Shown in pieces: positions 42,028 through 51,700 of a DNA stretch of 64,000 nt. This stretch comes from JBLUOA01 sp048060095. Lineage in GTDB: Bacteria > Pseudomonadota > Alphaproteobacteria > Rhodobacterales > Rhodobacteraceae. The notes under the pieces are model-generated. The model did no database searches. It was not told the origin of the DNA and saw nothing but the letters and a program-made list of their open reading frames with translations. The stretch covers positions 186,001-250,000 of the forward strand of contig NZ_JBLUOA010000001.1 of NCBI RefSeq assembly GCF_048060095.1, read 5' to 3'. Every line of letters starts with the position of its first letter. The stretch's first letter is position 1. The position numbers were made by a program, and so were the translations under genes.

Positions 42028-42873
42028 ATGGCGCTTCCAGATTTTCTTATCGTTGGTGCGATGAAGTGCGGCACCAGCACGCTTGCCGCGCAGCTTGCGA
42101 ACCAGTCCGGCATCTACATGGCGGATGAGCAGGAGACGAATTTTTTCTCCGATGACCCAAACTACGCCAACGGCCTAGGCTGGTATGAGGATCTGTTCGC
42201 CGCCGCCAACCCGTCCGACATCAAGGGCGAGGTCAGCACGCATTACACCAAGCTGCCGACCTATCCCGACTCCCTGTCCCGCATCGCCGATGCCGTGCCG
42301 AACCCCAAGATCATCTATATGATCAGAAACCCGATCGCCCGCGCGGTGTCCCAATATATTCACGAATGGTCGATGGGGAATATGGGCGGTGATATCGACG
42401 ATGCCTTCGCCCATCACCCGGAACTGATCGCCTACAGCCGATATGCGGAACAGATCTCGCCCTACATTGAACGCTTTGGGGCCGAAAACGTCTTTATCTC
42501 AAGCCAGGAAAAACTGTTTGAAAACCCGGATGCCGTGCTTAAAGAAGTCTGTGCGTTTCTGGGCTACACGGGCGACCCGAAATGGCGCGATGACCGCGCG
42601 GCGGAAAACGTGTCGGCCGAGCGGATTAGACGATTTCCACTTCATGGCCTCATTTTTGACAATCCCGTCGCGGCATTTATGCGGCGGACACTGGTGCCCA
42701 AATCCATTCGAGACAAGATCAAGAAGGGACGACAGATGCGGACCCGCCCGACCGTTTCCGACGCGCTGAAGGCGTCATTGGAAAAGACCTTTGCGGCTGA
42801 CTACCAGCGGCTGATCGGGCTTCATTCTGACGCGACGGGCCTTTCCTCTAGCTATCCATTCGTGAACCGATGA
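42028..42873 (+). CDS. PAPS-dependent sulfotransferase
   Basis: A 281-residue protein with both PAPS-binding motifs of the Sulfotransfer_1 family: FLIVGAMKCGTSTLAAQL (5-prime phosphosulfate loop, residues 6-23) and IIYMIRNPIARAVSQYIHEW (3-prime phosphate motif). The mid region FISSQEKLFENP and GYTGDPKWR is typical of polysaccharide (heparan-type) sulfotransferases. It transfers sulfate from PAPS to a sugar hydroxyl or amino group, suggesting the exopolysaccharide here is sulfated. It overlaps the next glycosyltransferase by 4 bases (ATGA). Confidence 0.92.
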   Translation: MALPDFLIVGAMKCGTSTLAAQLANQSGIYMADEQETNFFSDDPNYANGLGWYEDLFAAANPSDIKGEVSTHYTKLPTYPDSLSRIADAVPNPKIIYMIRNPIARAVSQYIHEWSMGNMGGDIDDAFAHHPELIAYSRYAEQISPYIERFGAENVFISSQEKLFENPDAVLKEVCAFLGYTGDPKWRDDRAAENVSAERIRRFPLHGLIFDNPVAAFMRRTLVPKSIRDKIKKGRQMRTRPTVSDALKASLEKTFAADYQRLIGLHSDATGLSSSYPFVNR

Positions 42874-43850
42874 CAGACGAAACAACAGTTGGCGCGGTCA
42901 TTATCGGCCGCAATGAAGGCGAACGTCTTGTCCGGTGCCTCGATTCACTGGTCGATGCGGGGGTGCCGCTTGTCTATGTGGATTCCGGGTCGACCGATAA
43001 CAGTTTGGCCGAGGCGAAGGCCCGTGGCGCGCTGATCGTCGAACTTGATACTACTGTGCCATTCACAGCCGCACGCGCCCGCACCGAGGGGTTTGAGGCG
43101 CTGGCCGCAACCGGCAGCCTGCCCGACTACGTGCAGTTCGTGGATGGTGATTGCGGGGTTGAGCCGGGCTGGATCGCGGCGGGCAAGGCGGAACTGGATC
43201 GCGACGACAAGCTTGGCATCGTTACCGGCTGGCGGTCAGAGATTCACCGCGACCACAGCATCTACAACGCGATTTGCGATTTCGAATGGCACCGCCCGGC
43301 TGGCGAGATTGTCGCCTGTGGTGGCGACATGATGGTGCGCAGCACTGCGTTTCAAGAAGTCGGTGGGTTCAACCCGGTCGTCATCGCCGGTGAGGATGAT
43401 GAGTTTTGCGTGCGTGTCGGCAAGGCGGGCTGGAAACTTCGCCGCCTGCCACTGGCGATGACCCGGCACGACGCCGCGATGACCCGGTTTTCGGAATGGT
43501 GGCGCCGTGCGGTCAGAACTGGCCATGCCTTCGCACAGGTCGGCGATATGCACGACGGGTATTTCGGCCCTGAACGCCGCCGCGTGCTGATCTTTGGTGG
43601 GCTGCTGCCGCTGATCGCATTGATCGCGCTGTTCGTTGCGCCTTGGGTGCTTCTGCTGGTTGCGCTTGCTTATGTCGTGTCTTACTGGCGCACCGTAAAG
43701 GGGTTGGAGCGTGACGGCCTGCCATCGGGCGAGGCCGCGCATCAGGGAGTATTTCTGTCCCTGTCCAAGTTCCCGAACATTATCGGCATGGCAACATATT
43801 TCTGGCGCCGTTTGCGGGGTCATAAAATGAACATCATTGAATACAAATAA
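42870..43850 (+). CDS. GT2 glycosyltransferase with C-terminal membrane helices
   Basis: A 326-residue protein: VGAVIIGRNEGERLVRCL, YVDSGSTDNSLAEAKARG, FVDGDCGVEPGW (DxD-like), CGGDMMVRSTAF and GEDDEFCVRVGKAGW. Hydrophobic segments near residues 230-280 (FGGLLPLIALIALFVAPWVLLLVALAYVVSYW) anchor it in the membrane. It probably adds a sugar to a lipid-linked acceptor. It is coupled to the sulfotransferase upstream and followed 21 bases later by the fused oxidoreductase. Confidence 0.88.
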   Translation: MTDETTVGAVIIGRNEGERLVRCLDSLVDAGVPLVYVDSGSTDNSLAEAKARGALIVELDTTVPFTAARARTEGFEALAATGSLPDYVQFVDGDCGVEPGWIAAGKAELDRDDKLGIVTGWRSEIHRDHSIYNAICDFEWHRPAGEIVACGGDMMVRSTAFQEVGGFNPVVIAGEDDEFCVRVGKAGWKLRRLPLAMTRHDAAMTRFSEWWRRAVRTGHAFAQVGDMHDGYFGPERRRVLIFGGLLPLIALIALFVAPWVLLLVALAYVVSYWRTVKGLERDGLPSGEAAHQGVFLSLSKFPNIIGMATYFWRRLRGHKMNIIEYK

Positions 43851-43871
43851 ACAGATCGGATCTGATTGTGA

Positions 43872-45989
43872 GTGGGTTTAGTTTTGGCAGATCGTAAAAT
43901 TCGAACCGGTATCGTCGGTGCCGGGAACATCTCGGATTGGCATGTGGCGACGTTGCGGACGTTACCCGATGTCGACTTGGCCGCTGTTTGCGACGTGTCC
44001 CTTTCGGCAGCCGAAGCGCTGGCATCGGCAAACGGGGTCGCGGCGTTTTCATCGCTGGACGATCTGATCGCGTCGGGAACGTGCGATGCGGTTCATATCC
44101 TGACGCCACCGCAGTTTCACCGCGACGTCGCAAAGCAAGCGCTTGAGGCGGGTCTGCATTGCTTCGTGGAAAAGCCGGTGGCCCTGACCCACGCCGACGC
44201 GGTTGAGATTGAAGAGGCCGCGCGCAACGCGGGCCGCGTCCTTGCCGTTGGCCACAACTTCATGGGAACGCCAAGCTACGAACGCCTCAAGGCGCGGGTG
44301 AAGGCTGGCGATCTGGGCCGTATCACCAGCGCCGATATCTGCTGGCACCTGCCGCTCGCGCCGCTGCGGTCAGGCCCGTTCGGCATCTGGATGCTGCGCG
44401 AAACGCAGAACCTACTACTGGAACTTGGTCCGCACCTGTTCGGGTTCGCTATCGACCTGTTCGGCCCGCTGGAGGTCGAGCATCTGAGCGTCGGCAAACC
44501 CATCGAATTGCCCGGCGGCGGTGGCACCCGCCCGCAAAGCTGGCGCGTCACGGCGCGGGCTGGCGATGTCGATGTGTCGATTACCCTGTCGCTGGTTGAG
44601 ACGACCGATGACAGGTCTGTCGTGGTGCGGGGATCAAGCGGTTACGCGCGGCTTGATTACGGAACCGACACGCTGATCGTGCGCGGAGAGAATGCGTCGG
44701 ACGTCATCGTAAATGGCCTGCGGTCCGAGATGTCGGCGGCATGGCAACATCTGCGCGAAGGCACGGTCAACGCCGCGCGGCAACTGATTTCACTAAACCG
44801 CAAGTCACCCTACGGGCTCAGCTTTCGGGGCGTGATGGATGCGTTCTACACCGCCATTCGCAATGGCACGGATATCGACAGCCGTTTTTCCGGGGCCTCT
44901 GCTGTGACCGTGATGAAAGCCATCGACGATACGCTCCGGCTTTTGCCGAAGGAAAAGCCGGTGTCGCTGCCAAAGCCGAAAAGAAAGCCGAACCCGAGCG
45001 TTCTGGTGATCGGCGGCACCGGGTTTATCGGGCGCTGCCTGACCCGCACGTTGGTCGACCGGGGCTATGACGTGCGCGTGCTCAGCCGCGGGCGGACCGG
45101 CCCGTTCGACGATTTGCCTGAGCAGGTGGAGGTCATGTCAGCCTCGCTTCGCGACCCGGACGGTCTGAAGGCGGCGATGGACGGTATCGATGCCGTCTAC
45201 CACCTCGGCAAATCGCTCGATTCAACATGGGAAGCGTGTTTGCAGAACGATGTTGGCGTAACCGTCGATGTCGCCCGCACAGCACTGGATGCGGGGGTAA
45301 AGCGCTTCATCTATACCGGCACGATCGCGTCCTACGACATGTCGGACCCCGGCGCGACCATTACCGAGGACACCGGGTTTGCCGACGACATGACCGACCG
45401 CAACCTTTATGCGCGGTCAAAGGCGGAATGCGAAAGACGCCTGATCGAGATGCAAAAGAACGACGGGCTGCCCCTGACGATTGCCCGGCCGGGTATCGTT
45501 GTCGGCCCTGGCGGGCCGCTACAGCACTGGGGCATCGGGCGCTGGCATGGCGCAGGCGCCGTTCGGATATGGGGCCACGGCAAGAATACGCTTCCCTTTG
45601 TTCTGAACGACGACATCGCCGACGGGCTGGTGAAGATGATGGAGTCCGACGCCGCAGTGGGCAAATCCTTCAACCTGATCGGGGAGCCGATGTTTTCGGC
45701 CCGCGATTATTTCGACGCGATCCACGAAGAACTTGGCGCAAAGATCCGGGTCAGTTCCGGCAATCTGTTCGTTTTCCACCTGACGGGCAGCGCAAAGCAC
45801 GTGTTGAAACAGTATATCCTGCGGAAGTCTCCGCCGCCGCGCGCATCCTATAAAGACTGGAAGTCGCGGGCGCATTTCTCTCCGTTTGATAACAGCCAGC
45901 CGAAACAGGTTCTGGGTTGGCAGCCGGAGGCGTCACAGGCGGAGTTTATCCGACGCGCGGTGACTCAGGCGAATTTGCTAGGCTTCTAA
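43872..45989 (+). CDS. Fusion of Gfo/Idh/MocA oxidoreductase and NAD-dependent epimerase/dehydratase
   Basis: A 705-residue two-domain protein. Residues 8-360 are a Gfo/Idh/MocA dehydrogenase: GIVGAGNISDWH, then the catalytic EKP at 100-102 (HCFVEKPVAL) and HNFMGTPSYERL. A lysine/proline-rich linker (KEKPVSLPKPKRKPNPS) joins it to a short-chain epimerase: GGTGFIGRCL (381-390), YTGTIASYDMSDP and YARSK (513-517). The two activities together suggest nucleotide-sugar oxidation followed by epimerisation or dehydration without release of the intermediate. The start may be GTG 43872 or TTG 43884. It sits between glycosyltransferases, so its product is probably a donor for this locus. Confidence 0.87.
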   Translation: MGLVLADRKIRTGIVGAGNISDWHVATLRTLPDVDLAAVCDVSLSAAEALASANGVAAFSSLDDLIASGTCDAVHILTPPQFHRDVAKQALEAGLHCFVEKPVALTHADAVEIEEAARNAGRVLAVGHNFMGTPSYERLKARVKAGDLGRITSADICWHLPLAPLRSGPFGIWMLRETQNLLLELGPHLFGFAIDLFGPLEVEHLSVGKPIELPGGGGTRPQSWRVTARAGDVDVSITLSLVETTDDRSVVVRGSSGYARLDYGTDTLIVRGENASDVIVNGLRSEMSAAWQHLREGTVNAARQLISLNRKSPYGLSFRGVMDAFYTAIRNGTDIDSRFSGASAVTVMKAIDDTLRLLPKEKPVSLPKPKRKPNPSVLVIGGTGFIGRCLTRTLVDRGYDVRVLSRGRTGPFDDLPEQVEVMSASLRDPDGLKAAMDGIDAVYHLGKSLDSTWEACLQNDVGVTVDVARTALDAGVKRFIYTGTIASYDMSDPGATITEDTGFADDMTDRNLYARSKAECERRLIEMQKNDGLPLTIARPGIVVGPGGPLQHWGIGRWHGAGAVRIWGHGKNTLPFVLNDDIADGLVKMMESDAAVGKSFNLIGEPMFSARDYFDAIHEELGAKIRVSSGNLFVFHLTGSAKHVLKQYILRKSPPPRASYKDWKSRAHFSPFDNSQPKQVLGWQPEASQAEFIRRAVTQANLLGF

Positions 45990-46024
45990 GGCCCTGTTAT
46001 GCGAAAAGACCTTAGGAAAAGTTG

Positions 46025-47281
46025 ATGTTTGATCGTGACTTGCGTTTGCACCAGACGAAAATTGTGAAGAGCCCATTAATGCGTGTGGCCTATCTGACCA
46101 ACTACTATCCGAAGATCAGCCACACGTTCATCCGGCGCGAGATTCTGGCGTTGGAAGGGCAGGGCGTCGAGGTAATGCGCTTTTCCCTGCGCGGCTGGGA
46201 CGCGGAACTGGTCGACCCGATTGATCAGAGTGAGCTGGAAAAGACGCAATACACGCTGAAAGACGGCGTGGCGCCGTTGCTGTTGAACATGCTGCGCTGC
46301 ATGGTGAAGCGACCGGGGCCGTTCTGGAAGGCGGTGAAGACGGCGCTTGCGATGTCGCGCAACGGTGTCCGCCCGTGGCCCTATCATCTGATCTATGTTG
46401 GGCACGCCTGCCGCATTTGTCGGTGGATGGAGGGCAAGGGCGTCACCCACCTCCACGCCCATTTCGGGACCAACCCGGCCGAAATTGCGCTTCTCATTCA
46501 TATTCTGGGCGGGCCGAAATACAGCTTTACTATTCACGGTATGGATGAGGCCGACAATGGCGGCCGATTGGCCTTTGATCGGAAGGTCGGGGGCGCGGCG
46601 TTTGTCGCGACGATCAGTTCCTACACCCGTAGCCAGCTTATGCGCCACGTCCCGCCCGATGTCTGGCCCCGCCTGAAAGTCATTCGTTGCGGGCTGCCCG
46701 CAGGTGCGTTTGAGGAGGCGACGACAGAACCGTCGAAATCCCCGGTCTTTCTGTGTATCGCCCGGCTGAGCGCTGAAAAGGGCCACATGCTGCTGCTGGA
46801 GTCGTTCGCCGATGTGTTGAAGAACAACCCCGACGCAAAGCTGGTCTTCGCCGGGGACGGCGATCTGCGGCCCCTGATCGAGGCGCGTATCGAGGCGCTG
46901 GGCATCGCGCACGCCGTTCGGATCACGGGCTGGATCAGCTCGGATCAGGTGCGGGCCGAGATTCAGGGCAGCCATGTCCTCGTCCAGCCGAGCTTTATCG
47001 AAGGTCTGCCTGTCGTGATGATGGAGGCGATGGCGCAGGAGCGGGCCGTGATCTCGACCTATGTCGCAGGTATTCCTGAACTGGTCCAACCGGGTAAGAC
47101 CGGGTGGCTGGTGCCTGCGGGCGACAGCGATGAACTGGCGAACGCGATGGAAGCCAGTATCACGACCCCCCACGCCACCCTGATTAAGATGGGCCGCGCC
47201 GGTCGAAAACTGGCGCAGGAACGGCATAATATAGAAACCGAAGTCGCGCGGCTTAGCACGAATTTTGCCGAGACGTGCTAG
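46025..47281 (+). CDS. GT4 glycosyltransferase
   Basis: About 418 residues. Two Rossmann-like halves: LTNYYPKISHTFIRREILALEGQG near the start (acceptor side) and, in the second half, FLCIARLSAEKGHMLLLESF, LVFAGDGDLRPL and PSFIEGLPVVMMEAMAQERAVISTYVAGIPELV with the E-x7-E type donor site. This is the retaining GT4 family common in capsule and exopolysaccharide loci. The first ATG of the ORF (46025) is the likely start; TTG 46022 is an alternative. The stop is immediately followed by the deacetylase GTG. Confidence 0.9.
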   Translation: MFDRDLRLHQTKIVKSPLMRVAYLTNYYPKISHTFIRREILALEGQGVEVMRFSLRGWDAELVDPIDQSELEKTQYTLKDGVAPLLLNMLRCMVKRPGPFWKAVKTALAMSRNGVRPWPYHLIYVGHACRICRWMEGKGVTHLHAHFGTNPAEIALLIHILGGPKYSFTIHGMDEADNGGRLAFDRKVGGAAFVATISSYTRSQLMRHVPPDVWPRLKVIRCGLPAGAFEEATTEPSKSPVFLCIARLSAEKGHMLLLESFADVLKNNPDAKLVFAGDGDLRPLIEARIEALGIAHAVRITGWISSDQVRAEIQGSHVLVQPSFIEGLPVVMMEAMAQERAVISTYVAGIPELVQPGKTGWLVPAGDSDELANAMEASITTPHATLIKMGRAGRKLAQERHNIETEVARLSTNFAETC

Positions 47282-48262
47282 GTGACGCCTCTGCTGAAAA
47301 AGGCTGCCTTCGCGGCGCTGAGTTCACCCCCGATCTACGGACATCTGCAGAAACGCGCGCTGAAGAGCGATCCGCTCACGATCCTCTGCTATCATACGCT
47401 TGGCCCGGACGCCGACGACATGGACGCTTGGACCGTTCTGCGCGTCAGTGATTTCCAGCGACAGGTCGCCGCACTTCGCCGAACATATGACATTGTCAGT
47501 CTGGATGACGCACTGGACCCCGAGCGGCGAGGAGAACGCCCGCAGGCGGTGCTGACCTTTGACGATGGCGATACCGGGCTGTTCACCCATCTGCTGCCGA
47601 TTGTTGAGGCCGATGCGCTGCCGGTGTTGATCTATGTCGCCACGCGGCAGATCGAAACCGGGCAGCCATTCTGGTTCGACCGCGTGATGAACGCGCTACA
47701 GACCAGCGGGGCGCGGATAAACCTTCGCGATACGGGCTTGGGGGAGTGGGCAGTTCCAGACACGACGGGCGCGGATAAATGGGAGGTGATCTCAGGCATC
47801 CTCGAAGCGCTCAAAACCGTGGCACCGGATGAACGGGACGCGGTCGCCGATCGGATCGTCGCCCAAGCGCCGGATAGGGGCGCGGCCCCAACACCGCTCG
47901 TGCCCGTGTCGCGCGATCAACTGGCGGAGCTTGCGGCGAACCCGAATGTCGGCATCGGCGCCCATAGCCACTGTCACAGTCTTCTTGACCAAATCCCGCT
48001 GGACGCCGCGCGGGAAAGTGTCGCCATGTCGAAAGCCCTGCTGGAAGGCTGGACAGGCCAGAATATCCGGCATTTCGCCTATCCGAACGGCAATTATACC
48101 CCGGAGCTGGGGGCGATGATCGCTGATCTGGGCTTCGAATCCGCGACGGTTCTCGATTCGGCACTGGCATCGCGCAACGGCGATCCTTTCGCATTATCGC
48201 GACTCGCAATCGGTCGATACGACTCACTCCAGCGGTTCAGGCTGCGGCTGGTCGGCCTCTAA
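47282..48262 (+). CDS. Polysaccharide deacetylase (CE4 family)
   Basis: A 326-residue protein starting at GTG directly after the GT4 stop. The NodB-like core has LTFDDGDTGLFTHLLPIV (Asp 94/95), the metal-binding GIGAHSHCHSLL, and HFAYPNGNYTPELGAMIADLGFESATV. An insertion between the first and second motifs (FWFDRVMNALQ) is larger than in simple CE4 enzymes. These enzymes remove N- or O-acetyl groups from polysaccharides. Placed among glycosyltransferases and a sulfotransferase, N-deacetylation of an amino sugar before sulfation is a reasonable hypothesis. No signal peptide is obvious, so it may act in the cytoplasm or at the membrane. Confidence 0.9.
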   Translation: MTPLLKKAAFAALSSPPIYGHLQKRALKSDPLTILCYHTLGPDADDMDAWTVLRVSDFQRQVAALRRTYDIVSLDDALDPERRGERPQAVLTFDDGDTGLFTHLLPIVEADALPVLIYVATRQIETGQPFWFDRVMNALQTSGARINLRDTGLGEWAVPDTTGADKWEVISGILEALKTVAPDERDAVADRIVAQAPDRGAAPTPLVPVSRDQLAELAANPNVGIGAHSHCHSLLDQIPLDAARESVAMSKALLEGWTGQNIRHFAYPNGNYTPELGAMIADLGFESATVLDSALASRNGDPFALSRLAIGRYDSLQRFRLRLVGL

Positions 48263-48757
48263 ACATGCCAAAATAGGCGGAAATCCCCGCTTTTCGCGTG
48301 TCACCGGGTCGGCAAACTTATGCCGGTTAACCCCAAATTGACGAAGTTCCGCGCAGATAAATCCCGAAACACGCCGAAAACCGCCGAAATCCGAAAAGCG
48401 TTTTGGGGTCGGGTTGCGCTGTTAACGAAATTGAAACAGTTCGTTCATCGTCAAATCTTGCGAAATCACTCATTCGCAAAATCAGTCAGAAAGTTTTGGA
48501 AGCGAGAGAACAATGCTCGACGCGATCTCCTGTGAGAGACAGCTCCTTCGGAGTTCCTGCCTCGAATCGAACCTTGATTCGTTGGCCCTGGGGCGTGTCG
48601 CGGGCCAACTCGTTGCGATGAAAAGGAAATCGGCACTTTCCCGCCGAGACACATTCCTGCCCTCATTCAGCCCTTCTAGGGCCGCTAACGGGCAACAAAA
48701 AACCAGAATGAGTAAGACTGAATCAATGTGGTCAACAAAAGCAAAGTGGGCAATGTC
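48263..48757 (+). other. Upstream region of the PA14/G8 gene with a candidate operator
   Basis: About 495 bases without a supported gene. A weak hairpin GCGG/CCGC with TTTT at 48277-48294 may end the CE4 transcript. TTGCGAA (48458-48464) and TTCGCAA (48473-48479) form a 7-base inverted repeat separated by 8 bases. The short ORFs 48320-48666 look spurious. The region probably holds the promoter of the giant gene. Confidence 0.4.
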
Positions 48758-51700
48758 ATGAGCCTTTTCGCCGAATTCTTCGCACTCCCCTCCGGGATTT
48801 CGAACCTCTCACAAATCGACTTCGACGCCGAACCGACGGCCACCGATACAGTTGATCAGCTCGATACGATGCACAGCAACGATCCTTTCTGGGCGGGCGG
48901 CCGCACGGATGATTTCGCTGCACGCTACACGGGCAACCTCAACATCAATAAGGGCGGGACATACACGTTCTACCTGTCCTCTGATGACGGGTCTGCCCTT
49001 TATATCGATGGCACGCGCGTCATCGGGAACGACGGTCTGCACTGGACGATCGAAGAAAGCGTGACACTCGACCTGTCCGCCGGCGCACACGATATCGAAG
49101 TGCGGTATTTTGAGCAGGGCGGCGCACAGTCGCTGGCGCTTGACTGGCAAGGCCCGGACAGCGACGGCTCTCGCGTTACCTTGTCGGGGTCGAGCATTAG
49201 CCACGGCGGCGTTGATAACGACGATGGCGGTCACGATGACGGTGGTCACGATGACGGCGGTCACGACGATAACGGACACGACGACGGTGGGACCAATGCG
49301 ATGTCCGGCCTTCGCGCAAGCTACTATGCGCTGGCCTCCGCTGTTTCCAGCCTGAATCAGATCGACTTTGACGCGACGCCGACAGCGACGGGCATGGTCG
49401 AACAGCTCGACACGATGCGCAGCTTTGATGCGTTCTGGGAAGGCGGCGTTACGGACGATTTCGCAGCCCGTTATACCGGCGATCTGAATGTCGAGCAGGG
49501 CGGAACTTATACGTTCTACCTCTCTTCCGACGATGGCTCCGCACTTTATATCGATGGCGAAATGGTCATCGGCAACGACGGTCTGCACGGCACGCAAGAA
49601 GAAAGCGTTACGCTTGATCTGGCCGCTGGCGCTCACGACATCGAAATCCGCTATTTTGAACGCGGTGGCGCACAAACGCTGGCGCTTGACTGGCAAGGGC
49701 CAGACAGCAACGGCGCGCGGGAAACGATCACCGGCGACAGCTTTAGCCATGGTGGCGAAGATGATGGTAGCCACGACGATGGCGATCATAACGATGGCGG
49801 CCATGACGACGGTGATAATGACGATGGCGGCCACGACGACGGTGGCCATGACGACGGCGGCCATGATGATGGCGGCCATGATGATGGCGGCACCAACCCG
49901 ATCTCCGGCCTCCGGGCGAGCTATTTTGCCCTGTCCTCTGCTGTTTCCAGCCTGAACCAAATCGACTTTGACGCGACGCCGACGGCGACGGGCATGGTCG
50001 ATCAGCTCAACACGATGCGCAGCTTCGACGCGTTCTGGGATGGCGGCGTGACGGATGATTTCGCAGCCCGCTACACCGGCGATCTGAATGTCGAGCAGGG
50101 CGGGACGTATACGTTCTACCTCTCTTCCGACGATGGCTCCGCACTCTATATCGATGGCGCCCGTGTTATCGGGAATGACGGTCTGCACGGCACACGCGAA
50201 GAAAGCGTTACGATTGATCTGTCCGCTGGGGCGCATGACATCGAAGTTCTGTACTTCGAACGTGGTGGCGCTCAAACGTTGGCGCTGGATTGGCAAGGCC
50301 CGGACAGCAACGGCACGCGGGAGACGATCTCCGGCGATAGCTTCAGCCATGGTGGCCAAGATGATGGTAGCCATGACGACGGTGGTCATGACGACGGCGG
50401 CCACGACGATGGTGGCCATGATGACGGTGGCAATGACGATGGCGGACATGACGATGGTGGTCACGATGATGGCGGCACCAACCCGATGTCCGGCCTTCGG
50501 GCGAGCTACTTTGCGCTGGCCTCTGCTGTTTCCAGCCTGAACCAGATCGATTTTGACGCGACGCCGACGGCGACGGGCATGGTCGACCAGCTCGACACGA
50601 TGCGCAGCTTTGACGCGTTCTGGGATGGCGGCGTGACGGATGATTTCGCAGCGCAATACACTGGCGATCTGAATGTCGAGCAGGGCGGAACATACACGTT
50701 CTACCTGTCTTCCGACGACGGCTCTGCACTTTACATCGACGGCGAAATGGTCATCGGCAACGACGGTCTGCACGGCACACAGGAAGAAAGCGTCACGCTT
50801 AACCTGTCCGCCGGCGCACATGACATCGAAGTCCAGTATTTCGAACGTGGCGGCGCACAGACGCTGGCGCTGGACTGGGAAGGCCCGGACAGCAACGGTG
50901 CGCGGGAGACGATCTCCGGCGATAGCTTCAGCCATGCAGGTCACGACGATGGCGGTCATGATGATGGCGGCCACGACGATGGTGGCCATGATGATGGTGG
51001 TCACGACGACGGCGGCAATGATGACGGTGGCCACGACGATGGCGGTCACGATGACGGTGGCCACGACGATGGCGGTCACGACGACCACGGCGGCGGCATC
51101 ACGCCCCCGTCGACGCCTGCGGAGATCGAAGCCTTTGTTGCTGCGGTCCGTGCGCAGACGGACAGCCATTCGCATGGCGACAATGCGGGCATGGCGCAGG
51201 AGCACATGCAGGTGCTTGATCTGGTGCCGCATGCCGAAGTGACGCATATCGCGATCAACAATGGTGACTGGTTTGATCCGGGCACCTGGTATCAGGGGCA
51301 GATCCCCGGCGAGGGCGCGCAGGCGATCATTCCCGAGGGCCTTTCGGTCACTTACGACGGCGAAAGCGACGCATCGCTGTTTACGCTCCGTGTCGATGGC
51401 GAGCTTAGCTTTGCCACCCAGACCGACACAAGGATGGTGATCGACACGATGGTGGTCTCCCCGACCGGGCGGCTCGAGATCGGAACCGAAGACAACCCGA
51501 TCGCCGATGGCGTGAACGCCGATATCGTGATCGCCAACAACGGCAATATCAACACGAACTGGGACCCGCAGCTGTTCTCGCGCGGGGTGATCTCGCACGG
51601 TGACGTGGAGATCCACGGGGCCGAGAAGACCGCGTTCCTGAAGGTCGACGATGCGCCGATGGCGGGCGACACCTCGATCACGCTGGCCGAAGTTCCCGAA

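Noticed and set aside
46076..47227. 383-residue minus-strand ORF opposite the GT4 gene
   Set aside because: Composition is typical of antisense of a GC-rich gene; the GT4 motifs are on the plus strand.
49202..51091. CRISPR-like periodic repeats in the HDDGG linkers
   Set aside because: The period is 15 bases in frame, the repeats lack spacers of constant length, and the codons vary synonymously within a coding sequence.
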